A stretch of DNA of 50,112 nt. It comes from Verrucomicrobiota bacterium (GTDB taxonomy: Bacteria; Verrucomicrobiota; Verrucomicrobiia; Limisphaerales; SIBE01). Made by a program: the position numbers and the translations under genes. The DNA lies in contig VHDE01000037.1 of NCBI GenBank assembly GCA_016871515.1, positions 1 to 50,112 on the forward strand, in the 5' to 3' direction. Below, one piece after another: positions 41,430 to 49,901 of this stretch (positions are counted from its first letter, which is position 1; every line of letters starts with the position of its first letter). Under the pieces are notes generated by a model, which was not told the DNA's origin, searched no databases, and saw nothing but the letters and a program-made list of their open reading frames with translations.

Positions 41430-42350
41430 TCAGGCGCGCGGATGAAACTTGCGATGCACTTGCCTCAAATGGTCGTTCGCGACGTGCGTGTAAACTTCCG
41501 TGGTGCTGATGCTCGAATGGCCGAGCAATTCCTGAATAACGCGCAAGTCAGCGCCATGTTCCAGGAGATGCGTTGCGAAGCTGTGCCGCAGCATGTGCGG
41601 CGTAACATTGCGAGAGATGCCAGCTTTCCGAGCGCGCGTCTTGATGCTCTTCCAGAGTGTGAATGGAGCGAACGGTGTTCCTCGGCGCGTAAGGAAAACA
41701 TTCGCCGGCGTGCGGCGGTTCACCAGTTTGATCCGGCCAACCTCGAGGTAGCGTTGCAACGCGGCCCCCGCCTGCCGTCCGACCGGTACGACTCGCTCTT
41801 TGTTCCCTTTTCCGACGACCGTGACGTAGCCCGCATCCAGGTGTAATTGTTCGATGCGAAGCCCGCACAGTTCTCGGAGCCGAAGGCCGGAAGCATAAGC
41901 CAACTCGAGCACCGCCTGATCGCAGAGAGCGCGCGGCGTTCCCTCTGGGGGCGGCGCCAGTAACTGATCGACTTCGTCATTGGTCAGCGCCTTCGGCAAG
42001 CGCTGCCAGCGCCTGGGCAATGAAAGATGCTCCGCCGGGTTGGCAGGCAGAAACTTCTCGCTCTCCGTAAAGCGATAAAAGGCGCGCAACGCGGCGATTT
42101 CGAGGTAAACGCTGCTGGTGCTCAATCGTCGCGGCGAATCCTCCGGCTGATGAGCCAAACCCCGTTGCTGCTCGGACAACAAAAACGCGGTCAAGTGGGA
42201 CAACTCCACGGACTGCCAATCAGTCAGTTTTTGAGCCGCCGCCCAATGCACAAATTTCATGAGCAACGCAGCGTAGGTCCGTTGCGTTTCCTCCGATTGG
42301 CCACGCTCGTTCCGCAGATACTGCAAAAAGTCTTCGACCAACTCTTCCAT
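41430..42350 (-). CDS. xerD: Tyrosine recombinase, XerC/XerD type
   Basis: 306 residues from ATG 42350; the longer frame to 42452 reads through a palindrome and is not coding. The N-terminal SAM-like core-binding domain (residues 1-105) has VEDFLQYLRNERGQSEETQR. The catalytic domain is complete: Arg157 (ASGLRLREL), Lys181 (GKGNKER), His252 and Arg255 (HMLRHSFATHLLEHG), His278 (LLGHSSISTTE) and Tyr287 (VYTHV). With its partner it resolves chromosome dimers at dif. The C-terminus ends FHPRA, which is closer to XerD than to XerC, but the assignment between the two is tentative. It lies downstream of purC on the same strand. Confidence 0.9.
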   Translation of the reverse strand: MEELVEDFLQYLRNERGQSEETQRTYAALLMKFVHWAAAQKLTDWQSVELSHLTAFLLSEQQRGLAHQPEDSPRRLSTSSVYLEIAALRAFYRFTESEKFLPANPAEHLSLPRRWQRLPKALTNDEVDQLLAPPPEGTPRALCDQAVLELAYASGLRLRELCGLRIEQLHLDAGYVTVVGKGNKERVVPVGRQAGAALQRYLEVGRIKLVNRRTPANVFLTRRGTPFAPFTLWKSIKTRARKAGISRNVTPHMLRHSFATHLLEHGADLRVIQELLGHSSISTTEVYTHVANDHLRQVHRKFHPRA

Positions 42351-42363
42351 CGATTGAAACGTT

Positions 42364-42438
42364 AGGCAGGGTCTGGCTGCCAGGCCGACCACCGCCGGCA
42401 AGCGCAAAAGTGGCCGGCCTGGCAGTCCGACCCTACCT
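42364..42438. repeat. Imperfect 29-bp inverted repeat before xerD
   Basis: Arms 42364-42392 (AGGCAGGGTCTGGCTGCCAG...) and 42410-42438 pair with four mismatches over 29 bases. It fills the space between purC and the true xerD start, and explains the arginine/proline-rich false N-terminus of the longer frame. Confidence 0.85.
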
Positions 42439-42458
42439 GGTTGATTGCGCACAGGAGA

Positions 42459-43358
42459 TCAAAGGTCCTGGCCTGTCAATCGCTTATAGGCTTCCAAGTA
42501 CTTCGCTTGTGTTTGCGCAACGACTGGCTCGGGCAACGCAGGCGCTGGCGGAGTTTTGTTCCAATCGAGCGTCTCAAGGTAATCGCGGACAAATTGCTTG
42601 TCGAAACTTGGCTGGCTTTTGCCCGGACGATAAAGATCGGCCGGCCAAAAACGAGACGAATCAGGCGTCAAGACTTCGTCAATCAGGATGAGTTTTCTCT
42701 GCAACAATCCGAATTCAAATTTCGTGTCGGCAATAATAATGCCTCGTTGCCGCGCATAATCGCGCGCGGCCGAATAAATCTTGAGACTCAGCGCGCGGCA
42801 CTGTTCCGCGATGTCCGCACCGACCATTTTGGCAGCCTCATCGAAATTGATATTGATGTCATGACCGCTGGTGGCTTTCGTGGCCGGGGTGAAGATCGGT
42901 TCTGGCAGTTCGGAAGATTCGACCAGACCTGACGGGAGCTTGATTCCGCAAACCGTTTGTTGGGCTTTGTACTCCTTCCATCCTGAGCCAGCCAGGTATC
43001 CCCTGACCACGCATTCGATCGTTAGTGGTTCGGCTTTCTTCACAATCATGCTGCGCTTGGCCAGCTTGTCTGCGAATGGCTGCAGATTATTGGGAAGCGG
43101 ATCGTTCGCCTGAGCTAACCGATGGTTCCGCACCAGCGAGGCCGTCCGGTCAAACCAAAAGTGCGAAAGCTGGGTCAGGACCTCGCCTTTGCGCGGGATG
43201 CCGTTGGGCATCACACAATCAAAGGCGGAGATGCGGTCGGTGGCCACAAACAAGAACGCATCCCCTAGATCAAATATCTCGCGGACCTTGCCGCTTTTGA
43301 CTTTTTGGATTCCTGGCAAATCGAGTTTTAGTACTTCAGTTGTAGGCATGGCGGACAT
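42459..43358 (-). CDS. purC: Phosphoribosylaminoimidazole-succinocarboxamide synthase
   Basis: 299 residues. SAICAR synthetase joins CAIR with aspartate using ATP in purine synthesis. The N-terminal GKVREIFDLGDAFLFVATDRISAFD (ATP-binding) is present, followed by TIECVVRGYLAGSGWKEYK, and the C-terminal EFGLLQRKLILIDEVLTPDSSRFWP. Its length (about 300) is that of the longer bacterial/eukaryotic-type enzymes rather than the about 237-residue E. coli form. ATG at 43358, with an alternative ATG at the fourth codon. The xerD gene follows downstream across a palindrome. Confidence 0.96.
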   Translation of the reverse strand: MSAMPTTEVLKLDLPGIQKVKSGKVREIFDLGDAFLFVATDRISAFDCVMPNGIPRKGEVLTQLSHFWFDRTASLVRNHRLAQANDPLPNNLQPFADKLAKRSMIVKKAEPLTIECVVRGYLAGSGWKEYKAQQTVCGIKLPSGLVESSELPEPIFTPATKATSGHDININFDEAAKMVGADIAEQCRALSLKIYSAARDYARQRGIIIADTKFEFGLLQRKLILIDEVLTPDSSRFWPADLYRPGKSQPSFDKQFVRDYLETLDWNKTPPAPALPEPVVAQTQAKYLEAYKRLTGQDL

Positions 43359-43412
43359 AATGATTTCTCGAAAAGATTTGCAAAGCCCAAATCGCGCAAA
43401 TTATTCTGGAGT

Positions 43413-43463
43413 GCGGACTGCTGAGTCCGCGCGTAAGCGCAACGCAGACTTTCAGTCTGCGTT
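43413..43463. repeat. Two adjacent hairpins
   Basis: GCGGACT/AGTCCGC (43413-43430) and AACGCAGACT/AGTCTGCGTT (43441-43463), all perfect. The second resembles the GCAGACT arm at 11296-11318. They lie between the divergent purC and epimerase genes. Confidence 0.8.
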
Positions 43464-43534
43464 GCTACGAAGGCAGGCGCGCATTTAAGGCGCTCTGATT
43501 GCCAACGCCAACCCCCTCTGATACTTTGCTCCGC

Positions 43535-44491
43535 ATGAATTTTCTGGTGACCGGCGGAGCTGGTTTCATCGGCTCGCACGTTTGCGAGCGCTTGCTCAAA
43601 AACGCGCATTCTGTCTGTGCGTTTGATGATTTGAATAATTTTTACGACCCGGCCCTGAAGTCGCGAAATGTTAACGACCTTGAAATTTTGTCTCCGCAAT
43701 TCACGTTTGTCCGAGGCGACCTTACCGATCGCGGGGCAGTCGAGCAACTCGTGCGCAGCCGGAAGTTTGATCAAATCATTCATTTGGCGGCGCGAGCCGG
43801 TGTGCGTCCGAGCTTGGAAGAACCTGCCCTTTATCAACGGGTCAACGTCGAAGGCACGGTGAACCTGCTGGAAGCGGCACGCGCCGGCGGCGTGAACAAA
43901 ATCATTATTGCTTCGTCATCGTCTGTTTACGGAATTAATTCAAAGGCGCCGTTTTCAGAAGCAGACCCAATCTTTGCCGCCATCTCGCCGTACGCTGCCA
44001 GCAAACTCGCCTGCGAAGCGCTCGGACACGTTTATCACCACGTCTATGGCATGGACGTAGTGATGCTGCGGTTCTTTACCGTGTACGGCCCGCGACAACG
44101 ACCCGATCTTGTTATTCACAAATTCGCGCGTCTCATTACCGCGGGGCAACCGATTCCGGTTTTTGGTGATGGTTCCACCGCGCGGGATTACACATACGTC
44201 GATGACACGGTGGATGGCATTATCGCCTGCACGGAAAGGGAGTTCGGGTACGAGATTTTCAATTTGGGCGAGTCACAAACCGTGAAACTCACTTATCTCA
44301 TTCAGCTGTTGGAATCTGCTCTTGGCCAAAAAGCCAACGTGAACCGTCATCCCAACCAGCCCGGCGACGTTCCGATTACGTTCGCAGACATTTCCAAAGC
44401 CAAAGATCGGCTGGGCTACCACCCACAAGTGAAGATCGAGCAAGGTATCCCGCGCTTCGTCGATTGGTTTCGCAAAGCAATTATCCAATGA
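43535..44491 (+). CDS. NAD-dependent epimerase, UDP-glucuronate 4-epimerase-like
   Basis: 318 residues from ATG 43535 (a TTG at 43499 gives a false extension). Extended SDR: NAD site GGAGFIG (residues 7-13), FDDLNNFYDP, HLAARAGVRPSLEEP, the catalytic SSSSVYG (Ser) and YAASK (Tyr153, Lys157), RFFTVYGPRQRPD, and GDGSTARDYTYVDDTVDG. The ARAGVR-S-E and FFTVYGP signatures fit the UDP-GlcA to UDP-GalA epimerase group, whose products feed surface polysaccharides. The M20 gene overlaps its stop by four bases (ATGA). Confidence 0.92.
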   Translation: MNFLVTGGAGFIGSHVCERLLKNAHSVCAFDDLNNFYDPALKSRNVNDLEILSPQFTFVRGDLTDRGAVEQLVRSRKFDQIIHLAARAGVRPSLEEPALYQRVNVEGTVNLLEAARAGGVNKIIIASSSSVYGINSKAPFSEADPIFAAISPYAASKLACEALGHVYHHVYGMDVVMLRFFTVYGPRQRPDLVIHKFARLITAGQPIPVFGDGSTARDYTYVDDTVDGIIACTEREFGYEIFNLGESQTVKLTYLIQLLESALGQKANVNRHPNQPGDVPITFADISKAKDRLGYHPQVKIEQGIPRFVDWFRKAIIQ

Positions 44492-45624
44492 ATCCAAGCC
44501 ACAAGTTGCTTCGCGAATTGATCGCGATTCCGAGTGTCAATCCGGCCTTTCTTCCGCCCAATGATTACCGGGGCGGAGAACAGGGACTGGCCGACTATCT
44601 CGCCGTTATCGCTGGCAAATCAGGGTTGGAGGTCGAATTTCAAAAAGTCTTTCCGGGCCGGAAGAATATCTTAATCCGGTTGTTGCCCGAGGGGACCCCG
44701 AAGCGCCGCATCGTCCTGGCGCCACACATGGATACCGTGGGCGATGCGGCCATGCCGGCCTCTATGTTTCAACCAACGCTCAAAGGCAATCGCCTCCACG
44801 GCCGAGGCGCGTGCGACACGAAAGGTTCAATCGCTGCAATGGTCACGGCCTTGCTCGAGGCAAGCCGCTCCTCCGAGCGCCCCAAAGCCACCGAGATTCT
44901 TTTTGCGGGTTTGGTGGACGAAGAACATGGTCAGTGCGGTTCCCGGGCGTTGGCCGCTCGTGGCCTCAAAGCGGATTTGGCCATCGTCGGTGAACCGACG
45001 CTATTGAAGGTCGTCACCGCTCACAAGGGAGACTTATGGCTTCGGCTGGAAACGCGCGGAAAATCCGCCCACGGCGCACGGCCGGAACTCGGTCGGAACG
45101 CAGTGCATGCCATGTCGAGGATCGTCGATCTGTTAGAAACCGAATATGCCGCTCAATTGCGCCGGCGACGACATCCTTTGCTTGCGCATCCGACGATCAA
45201 TGTCGGCGCCATTATCGGCGGCACACAACCCAACATTGTTCCTGACCGCTGCAGCATTGAAATAGATCGCCGCACCCTCCCTGGTGAAACCGAGACGTCA
45301 GTGGGCCGTGAACTGAAAGCGTTCTTGCGCAAACGCCGGCATGAGGCGCGTCTCATCAACACGAAGGCGGCGCCCTGTTGGCCCCTCGAGACAAGCCCCA
45401 GCAAACCGCTGGTTCGCGAGTTCGTTCGGGCTGTCGGTCAAACCAAACCGTTCGGAGTCGATTTCTTTTGCGATGCCGCCATCCTTGCGGAGGGCGGTGT
45501 TCCTAGCATCGTCTTCGGCCCGGGGAGCATTGCCCAGGCGCACACGGCGGATGAATGGATTTCTTTGCCTTCCCTGGAACGTGCTACGCAGCTCCTTACG
45601 AGGTTCCTGCTTTCGCAGCCGTGA
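44488..45624 (+). CDS. M20-family metallopeptidase (ArgE/DapE-like)
   Basis: 378 residues from ATG 44488. Zinc-site motifs are VLAPHMDTVG, GRGACDTKGSIAAMV (bridging Asp), LVDEEHGQCGS (Glu-Glu) and VGEPTLLKVV, with the terminal GPGSIAQAHTADEWISL. The dimerisation domain (RLETRGKSAHGARPELGRNAV) is intact. It removes acyl groups from amino acids or cleaves small peptides. ArgE, DapE and carboxypeptidase G2 types cannot be separated by eye. Its coupling to the epimerase gene is unusual and has no obvious biochemical reason. Confidence 0.9.
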   Translation: MNPSHKLLRELIAIPSVNPAFLPPNDYRGGEQGLADYLAVIAGKSGLEVEFQKVFPGRKNILIRLLPEGTPKRRIVLAPHMDTVGDAAMPASMFQPTLKGNRLHGRGACDTKGSIAAMVTALLEASRSSERPKATEILFAGLVDEEHGQCGSRALAARGLKADLAIVGEPTLLKVVTAHKGDLWLRLETRGKSAHGARPELGRNAVHAMSRIVDLLETEYAAQLRRRRHPLLAHPTINVGAIIGGTQPNIVPDRCSIEIDRRTLPGETETSVGRELKAFLRKRRHEARLINTKAAPCWPLETSPSKPLVREFVRAVGQTKPFGVDFFCDAAILAEGGVPSIVFGPGSIAQAHTADEWISLPSLERATQLLTRFLLSQP

Positions 45625-45702
45625 GGAGATTCCGATCAACGGCCATCCATTCACGTAGGAAGACTGCGGAAGGCCTTGCTTCAAATTGCGTGGATTGGGT
45701 CT

Positions 45703-45890
45703 TCTCCCTCTCTTCCATTCGGATGGAGGAGAGGATCGGGGAGAGACTTCTCCGAAACAGAATTTCGTGCATTGAACCCATGAACCACTGCGTCGGTAGG
45801 GCGGCGTTGCTGCGCCGCCAACATCGTGGGTTTGCCAAGGCGGCGCAGCAACGCCGCCCTACCTTTAGGTTCATAGGGAGAAGATTCGTT
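45703..45890 (+). repeat. Modular composite element, copy F (GGCGGCG cargo)
   Basis: TCTTCCATTCGGATGGAGGA, GGGGAGAGACTTCTCCGAAA, CAGAATTTCGTGCATTGAAC, CCATGAACC, arm GGTAGGGCGGCGTTGCTGCG (45796), a middle AACATCGTGGGTTTGCCAAG, arm GGCGGCGCAGCAACGCCGCC ending CTACC, and AGGTTCATAGGGAG. It is the most complete GGCGGCG copy and matches copy A. The rest of the gap 45625-45985 shows no gene. Confidence 0.88.
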
Positions 45891-45985
45891 GGATCGCGAT
45901 CGCTTAACTCGATACCAGCGGTGAGCCGCGCTGGCGGTCTTGTCCGTGCCTCTCGACTATCTAACCGAAACGAGCGGAGAGATTC

Positions 45986-47191
45986 GTGAGACTCGCTTTC
46001 ATCACCCACGAACCATTCTATCCCCCAAGCGGCGGCGGATCTGCCGAAGCAATTTATCTTGTTCAAGAACTGGTGAAGCGCCAACACCAGGTTCATATTT
46101 TTTGTCCAAAGGTTTCTGATCCAGAACAAGTCCGCCAGCAATTTGGCGTCGAGTTGCACGAATTTCGAACCTGGCAAATGGGCCGGTACACAACGCTGCG
46201 CAACTTCAAATACATCCTTTATCCGTTTTTCCTGCAGCGCATGGTTGAAACGCATGCTCGCAAGTTGGCTTTTGACTTAGTTTTGTCGCAGCACGCTATT
46301 TCCGCTGTTGCCGCCGGACGATTAAAGGCCCGCCTACGGATTCCTGTGGTCATGAATTTCCTCGATTACCTGACGGGATTTATGGAAGCCTGGCCCCCTT
46401 ACCTAGCGCCTCCGCCACTGCTTAAAAGGTTGAAAAAGTTTGAGCTCTCGCTACCGCTTAAATATCGAGCCAACGCCGTCCTGACAGTCTCGGATACGCT
46501 GGCCGATTATTTTGCGGAGAGCGGTTTTCCGCGCGAGCGTATTCGACCTATCTATTATGGTTTTGACGCCGATTTGTTTTTGTTCGCTGGCCGAACGCCT
46601 TCCGACGCCCCCGCGACAACCGCCATGGCTGTGATGCATGGCTCGTTCGATCATCATCACTTGCGCGCAATTGCATTAGAAGCAATCGAACACGTTGTTC
46701 GGATGAAACCTCAGGTTGTGTTCAAGTTTGTCGGACATCAAACGCCAGCGTTGCAAACCTTTCTGCAACAGGTCAACGCTCGCGTCCCTTCGGCCCGAAT
46801 AGAAACAACCGGTTTTGTTCCGTATCGGGAAGTTTCCCGTCATTTGGCGGATGCAACGGTCGGGATTGTGCCGTACGAGGAATCGACGGGAACGCATTGC
46901 GCCTTTGTCGCCAAGATTGTCGAGTATCTGGCTTTGGGTTTGCCTGTCGTCAGCACGCCTTTGAAAAGCGCGGTCAGATACTTTAGAAATGAGCCGATGA
47001 TCCGCTTCTCGGAATTCAGCGGCGCTTCCTTCGGCGAATGCATCCTAAGTTGGCTTCGTGAGCCGGCCGAAGCCCGGCATTCATTGGCGCGAGGGGCTAG
47101 CGAACGCGTGCGATCGGCGCTGGATTGGCGCACCATTAGCAGGAACGCCGTCGATTTCGTCGAAAGGGTATACGACTCCACTGACAGATGA
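45986..47191 (+). CDS. GT4-family glycosyltransferase
   Basis: 401 residues from GTG 45986, supported by GGAGA five bases upstream. The N-terminal donor-fold start is MRLAFITHEPFYPPSGGGSAEAIYLVQEL, and the C-terminal half has the usual order: VMHGSFDHHHLRAIALEAI, VVFKFVGHQTPALQ, IETTGFVPYREVSRHLADATVGIVPY, and the E-x7-E region CAFVAKIVEYLALGLPVVSTPL. It is GT-B fold. It should add a sugar from a nucleotide donor to a lipid-linked or free acceptor at the cytoplasmic face, consistent with the flippase (47502) and second glycosyltransferase (49077). Confidence 0.9.
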   Translation: MRLAFITHEPFYPPSGGGSAEAIYLVQELVKRQHQVHIFCPKVSDPEQVRQQFGVELHEFRTWQMGRYTTLRNFKYILYPFFLQRMVETHARKLAFDLVLSQHAISAVAAGRLKARLRIPVVMNFLDYLTGFMEAWPPYLAPPPLLKRLKKFELSLPLKYRANAVLTVSDTLADYFAESGFPRERIRPIYYGFDADLFLFAGRTPSDAPATTAMAVMHGSFDHHHLRAIALEAIEHVVRMKPQVVFKFVGHQTPALQTFLQQVNARVPSARIETTGFVPYREVSRHLADATVGIVPYEESTGTHCAFVAKIVEYLALGLPVVSTPLKSAVRYFRNEPMIRFSEFSGASFGECILSWLREPAEARHSLARGASERVRSALDWRTISRNAVDFVERVYDSTDR

Positions 47192-47278
47192 AAACGCAGA
47201 GCTCAGTGCAAGCTGCTATTCAGTGTTGCAACAAAAGTATTGAATACGACGAGAAATATCCGTGGGACTAATTCAACC

Positions 47279-47361
47279 GTCCCTTCCGGGACTTATAGTT
47301 CATGCTCTGGCCTCCCGGCGTTCAAAACGCCGGGCTATTATCAGGTTCTCCCTACGGGAGA
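47279..47361. repeat. Three short perfect hairpins in tandem
   Basis: GTCCC-TTCC-GGGAC (47279-47292), CCCGGCGTT-CAA-AACGCCGGG (47314-47334) and TCTCCC-TAC-GGGAGA (47347-47361). All have perfect arms and short loops. They fill the 310-base gap 47192-47501 with the terminator that follows; no gene is seen there. Confidence 0.85.
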
Positions 47362-47413
47362 TAATTCAGGCAGTTATTTGCTGACGAGAATGCAAAAATG
47401 TCCAAACTCCCCC

Positions 47414-47444
47414 AAAACTATGTTCCTTACGGAACATAGTTTTT
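47414..47444 (+). terminator. Intrinsic terminator before the flippase gene
   Basis: AAAACTATGTTCC (47414-47426), loop TTAC, GGAACATAGTTTT (47431-47443), then T. The 13-bp perfect stem flanked by A and T runs could stop transcription from either side. It separates the GT4 gene from the flippase gene by transcription. Confidence 0.88.
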
Positions 47445-47501
47445 ACGAGCTTTGGTCGGCGGATTCTTTTTGCCTGCAGTCGGTCTTGCGAGTCATTTCA
47501 G

Positions 47502-48767
47502 ATGACAACTGAGAGCAAACTCACTTTCTTCCGTCAGAGCGGCTGGCTGATCGTTGCTACCACAGCTAGCGGAGTGTTCATGATGGCCGTCCATGTTGTC
47601 GTGAACCGAATGGATCCCGCCGAGTATGGAGTTTTCTTTACTCTTCTGAGAGTCATTCTCCTGATGGGTTTTCCGGCCGGCGGCCTGCAAACTGTCTTTG
47701 CCCAACAAGCGGCCGCCGCGATTTCGGAAGGCGAAGCAAGGAGGCTCTCAGAAGCCGCACGCGCAGTTCTGCGAGGGACGTTTGTTATCTGGTTGGTGAT
47801 GGCCCTTATCATTTTTTTCTGGCGTTCTGACATATTGGCTTCGCTGAAGATCGCAAATCCCGCGGCTCTTTGGGTCACGGTGGTCCTCGGTTTAGCAGGC
47901 CTATGGCTGCCAATGACGAAGGGCCTGCTTCAAGGACGCCAGGATTTTCTTGGCCTCGGTTGGGTGACTATCCTCGATGGTGTCGGCCGCTTCCTGGCGA
48001 TTGCCATCATCGTTCAATTGGGAGGCCAGGCAGCGGGGGGAATGACTGGGGTTTTGGCAGGGCAAGCTGTCGCCTTAGCCGTCGGCATCTGGCTTACCTG
48101 GAAGGTCTGGCGTGGTCCCGGAGCGAGCTTTGAGTGGAAACCCTGGCTTAGGCGCGTCATCCCATTGACTGCCGGTGTCGGTGCTGTGCTTTTCATGACC
48201 AGCGCCGACGTAGTCTTCGTTCAAATCGTTTTCCCGAGGAACCAAACGCCACTTTACATGGCTGGCGCGATGATTGGTTTGGGTTTAGTCACCTTTACGA
48301 CACCGCTGGCCGCCGTCATGTTTCCCAAAATTGTGCAAAGTGCCGCGCGGACGCAAGAGACTGATGCCTTGCGGCAGGCGCTGGCCGCCACTGCGTTGAT
48401 CGGCGTTTTCGCGGCCATCTGTTTCACCATTTTCCCGGAGTTGCCTCTTCGGATCATCTACGTTTTCAATTCTACTTTTTGGAAGTCAGCGCCATTGATT
48501 CCATGGTTTGCTTGGTGCTTGTTGCCGTTGATCCTGGCCAACGTGCTAATCGGCAATCTTCTGGCGCGCTCACAATTTGGGATTGTCCCCTGGGCCGTCG
48601 CAGTCGCGACAGGCTACGGTGCGGCTCTGTGGAGCCTGAACGACGGTTCGCTGCTGACGACCGAGAAATTTGAAGCGTTCAAAACCGTGATTCAAACGCT
48701 TGGCCTGTTTAGCTTTCTTCTACTTGGACTAGCTATCTGGTTTACCTCGACCTTAAAGCGGCGATGA
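47502..48767 (+). CDS. Polysaccharide flippase-like membrane protein (Wzx/MATE-like)
   Basis: 421 residues, about 12 hydrophobic helices. The opening is LIVATTASGVFMMAVHVVVNR, MDPAEYGVFFTLLRVILLMGFPAGGLQTVFA, the pattern of the oligosaccharidyl-lipid flippase family. ADVVFVQIVFP and TPLAAVMFPKIVQSAA in the middle are typical too. It would move lipid-linked glycans across the inner membrane. Context is two glycosyltransferases and an epimerase, consistent with a small surface-glycan locus, although no polymerase or initiating transferase is present here. Confidence 0.85.
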   Translation: MTTESKLTFFRQSGWLIVATTASGVFMMAVHVVVNRMDPAEYGVFFTLLRVILLMGFPAGGLQTVFAQQAAAAISEGEARRLSEAARAVLRGTFVIWLVMALIIFFWRSDILASLKIANPAALWVTVVLGLAGLWLPMTKGLLQGRQDFLGLGWVTILDGVGRFLAIAIIVQLGGQAAGGMTGVLAGQAVALAVGIWLTWKVWRGPGASFEWKPWLRRVIPLTAGVGAVLFMTSADVVFVQIVFPRNQTPLYMAGAMIGLGLVTFTTPLAAVMFPKIVQSAARTQETDALRQALAATALIGVFAAICFTIFPELPLRIIYVFNSTFWKSAPLIPWFAWCLLPLILANVLIGNLLARSQFGIVPWAVAVATGYGAALWSLNDGSLLTTEKFEAFKTVIQTLGLFSFLLLGLAIWFTSTLKRR

Positions 48768-48794
48768 TCTGAACAGGAGCCAACGGAGAGAACA

Positions 48795-48942
48795 GAGAGA
48801 GATTTCTCCGAAACATCGTTTTCGCACATTGCACCCATGAACTTACTTAGAAGGACAGCGCGTCTCGCCTGTCTATGCTCTTGGTGTACGCAAATGCTGG
48901 ACAGGCGGGACGCCTATCCTGCCGCGCAGGTTGATGGGGAGA
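48795..48942 (+). repeat. Modular composite element, copy G (ACAGGCG cargo)
   Basis: AGAGAGATTTCTCCGAAACA, TCGTTTTCGCACATTGCACC, CATGAACT, arm AGGACAGCGCGTCTCGCCTG (48850), TGCTCTTGGTGTACGCAAAT (reverse of the middle in B and C2), arm GGACAGGCGGGACGCCTATC and CAGGTTGATGGGGAG. It starts 27 bases after the flippase stop. The remaining gap to 49076 shows no gene. Confidence 0.88.
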
Positions 48943-49076
48943 AACTTCGACTTGAATGGACCTAGCGGGACAGTCACCTCTAAGGTGAGATTCAAACAAA
49001 TGGCGCTTTCTGGACAAATCTCCCCAACTCTGTTGCCTCTGTTCCCTCCTGTTCAGCCCAACTGCTGTTTCCAGGG

Positions 49077-49901
49077 TCACTGCTTCTCGCGCGGCGGACC
49101 GGGCAAAGGCTGCGGCGCACTCAGCTTTCGGTAAATCCAGGCTTCCAGAGGCCGCAACGGTTTCAGCAACCGATAAAACGGAGAATAAAAGAGTCGCAGC
49201 CGAACAACGGACAAAATGATGCCGAGCGACCCCTTGTTCAGTTTTATTTTCGATCCAATCTTGTCTGTCCATTCGGTGGGGACTTCCAAAACCGAGAATC
49301 CGCTTCGCTTCAACGAATAGAGTAGATTGATGTCAAAGGCGACGTCGGCGATTCGCAATGCCGAATGGATTTTTTCGATGGCTTCACGCCGCATCACCTT
49401 CGCGCCGCATTGTGTGTCTTTGATGTTCATCCGAAACAGAAACTGGACGAGTGCGTGAAACAAGCGGCTGAAGATTTGCCGACGCTTCGATTGGCTCTGG
49501 TGTAAAACCGAGCCGGGCAGCCAGCGCGAACCAATCGCGCAATCGACGCTCTGACAATGCCGAACTAAATCCAAAAATGCTGATGGCGCGGTTGCTCCGT
49601 CGGCATCAACATAACCGATGAGGTCCGTTGTGGGCGCCAGCTTAAGTCCTTCGATCAAGGCGCCGCCTTTTCCAATGGGATCGGGGAAGTTCAAGGCCTT
49701 GACCTCTTGGAAATCGCGGCCGACAGATTCGACGATTCCAAATGTGTTATCCACGCAACCGTTGAGGACAACAACCATTTGAAACTTGCCTGGATAATGC
49801 TTTCGAAAATACTGAGCGTAATCGCGCAATACTGGTTCGATCCGCCGCTCCTCGTTGTAAGCGGGCAATAGCAGCAACAAATCTGGCGCAGGCTTGGTCA
49901 C
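49077..49901 (-). CDS. GT2-family glycosyltransferase, dolichyl-phosphate-sugar-synthase-like
   Basis: 274 residues from GTG 49901. GT-A fold: LLLLLPAYNEERRI, VVVLNGCVDNTFGIV, GKGGALIEGLKLA, the metal-binding DAD region in IGYVDADGATAPSAFLDLV and DCAIGSRWLPGS, and TQCGAKVMRREAI. This order matches polyprenyl-phosphate glucosyl/mannosyltransferases (DPM1/ALG5-like). Unlike some bacterial members it has no C-terminal transmembrane pair. It would charge undecaprenyl phosphate with a single sugar for lipid-linked glycosylation. The last 20 residues are Pro-rich (SAPQPLPGPPREKQ). Confidence 0.9.
   Translation of the reverse strand: MTKPAPDLLLLLPAYNEERRIEPVLRDYAQYFRKHYPGKFQMVVVLNGCVDNTFGIVESVGRDFQEVKALNFPDPIGKGGALIEGLKLAPTTDLIGYVDADGATAPSAFLDLVRHCQSVDCAIGSRWLPGSVLHQSQSKRRQIFSRLFHALVQFLFRMNIKDTQCGAKVMRREAIEKIHSALRIADVAFDINLLYSLKRSGFSVLEVPTEWTDKIGSKIKLNKGSLGIILSVVRLRLFYSPFYRLLKPLRPLEAWIYRKLSAPQPLPGPPREKQ

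Noticed and set aside
47279..47361. CRISPR-like array
   Set aside because: Stems are unrelated to each other, so there is no common direct repeat.
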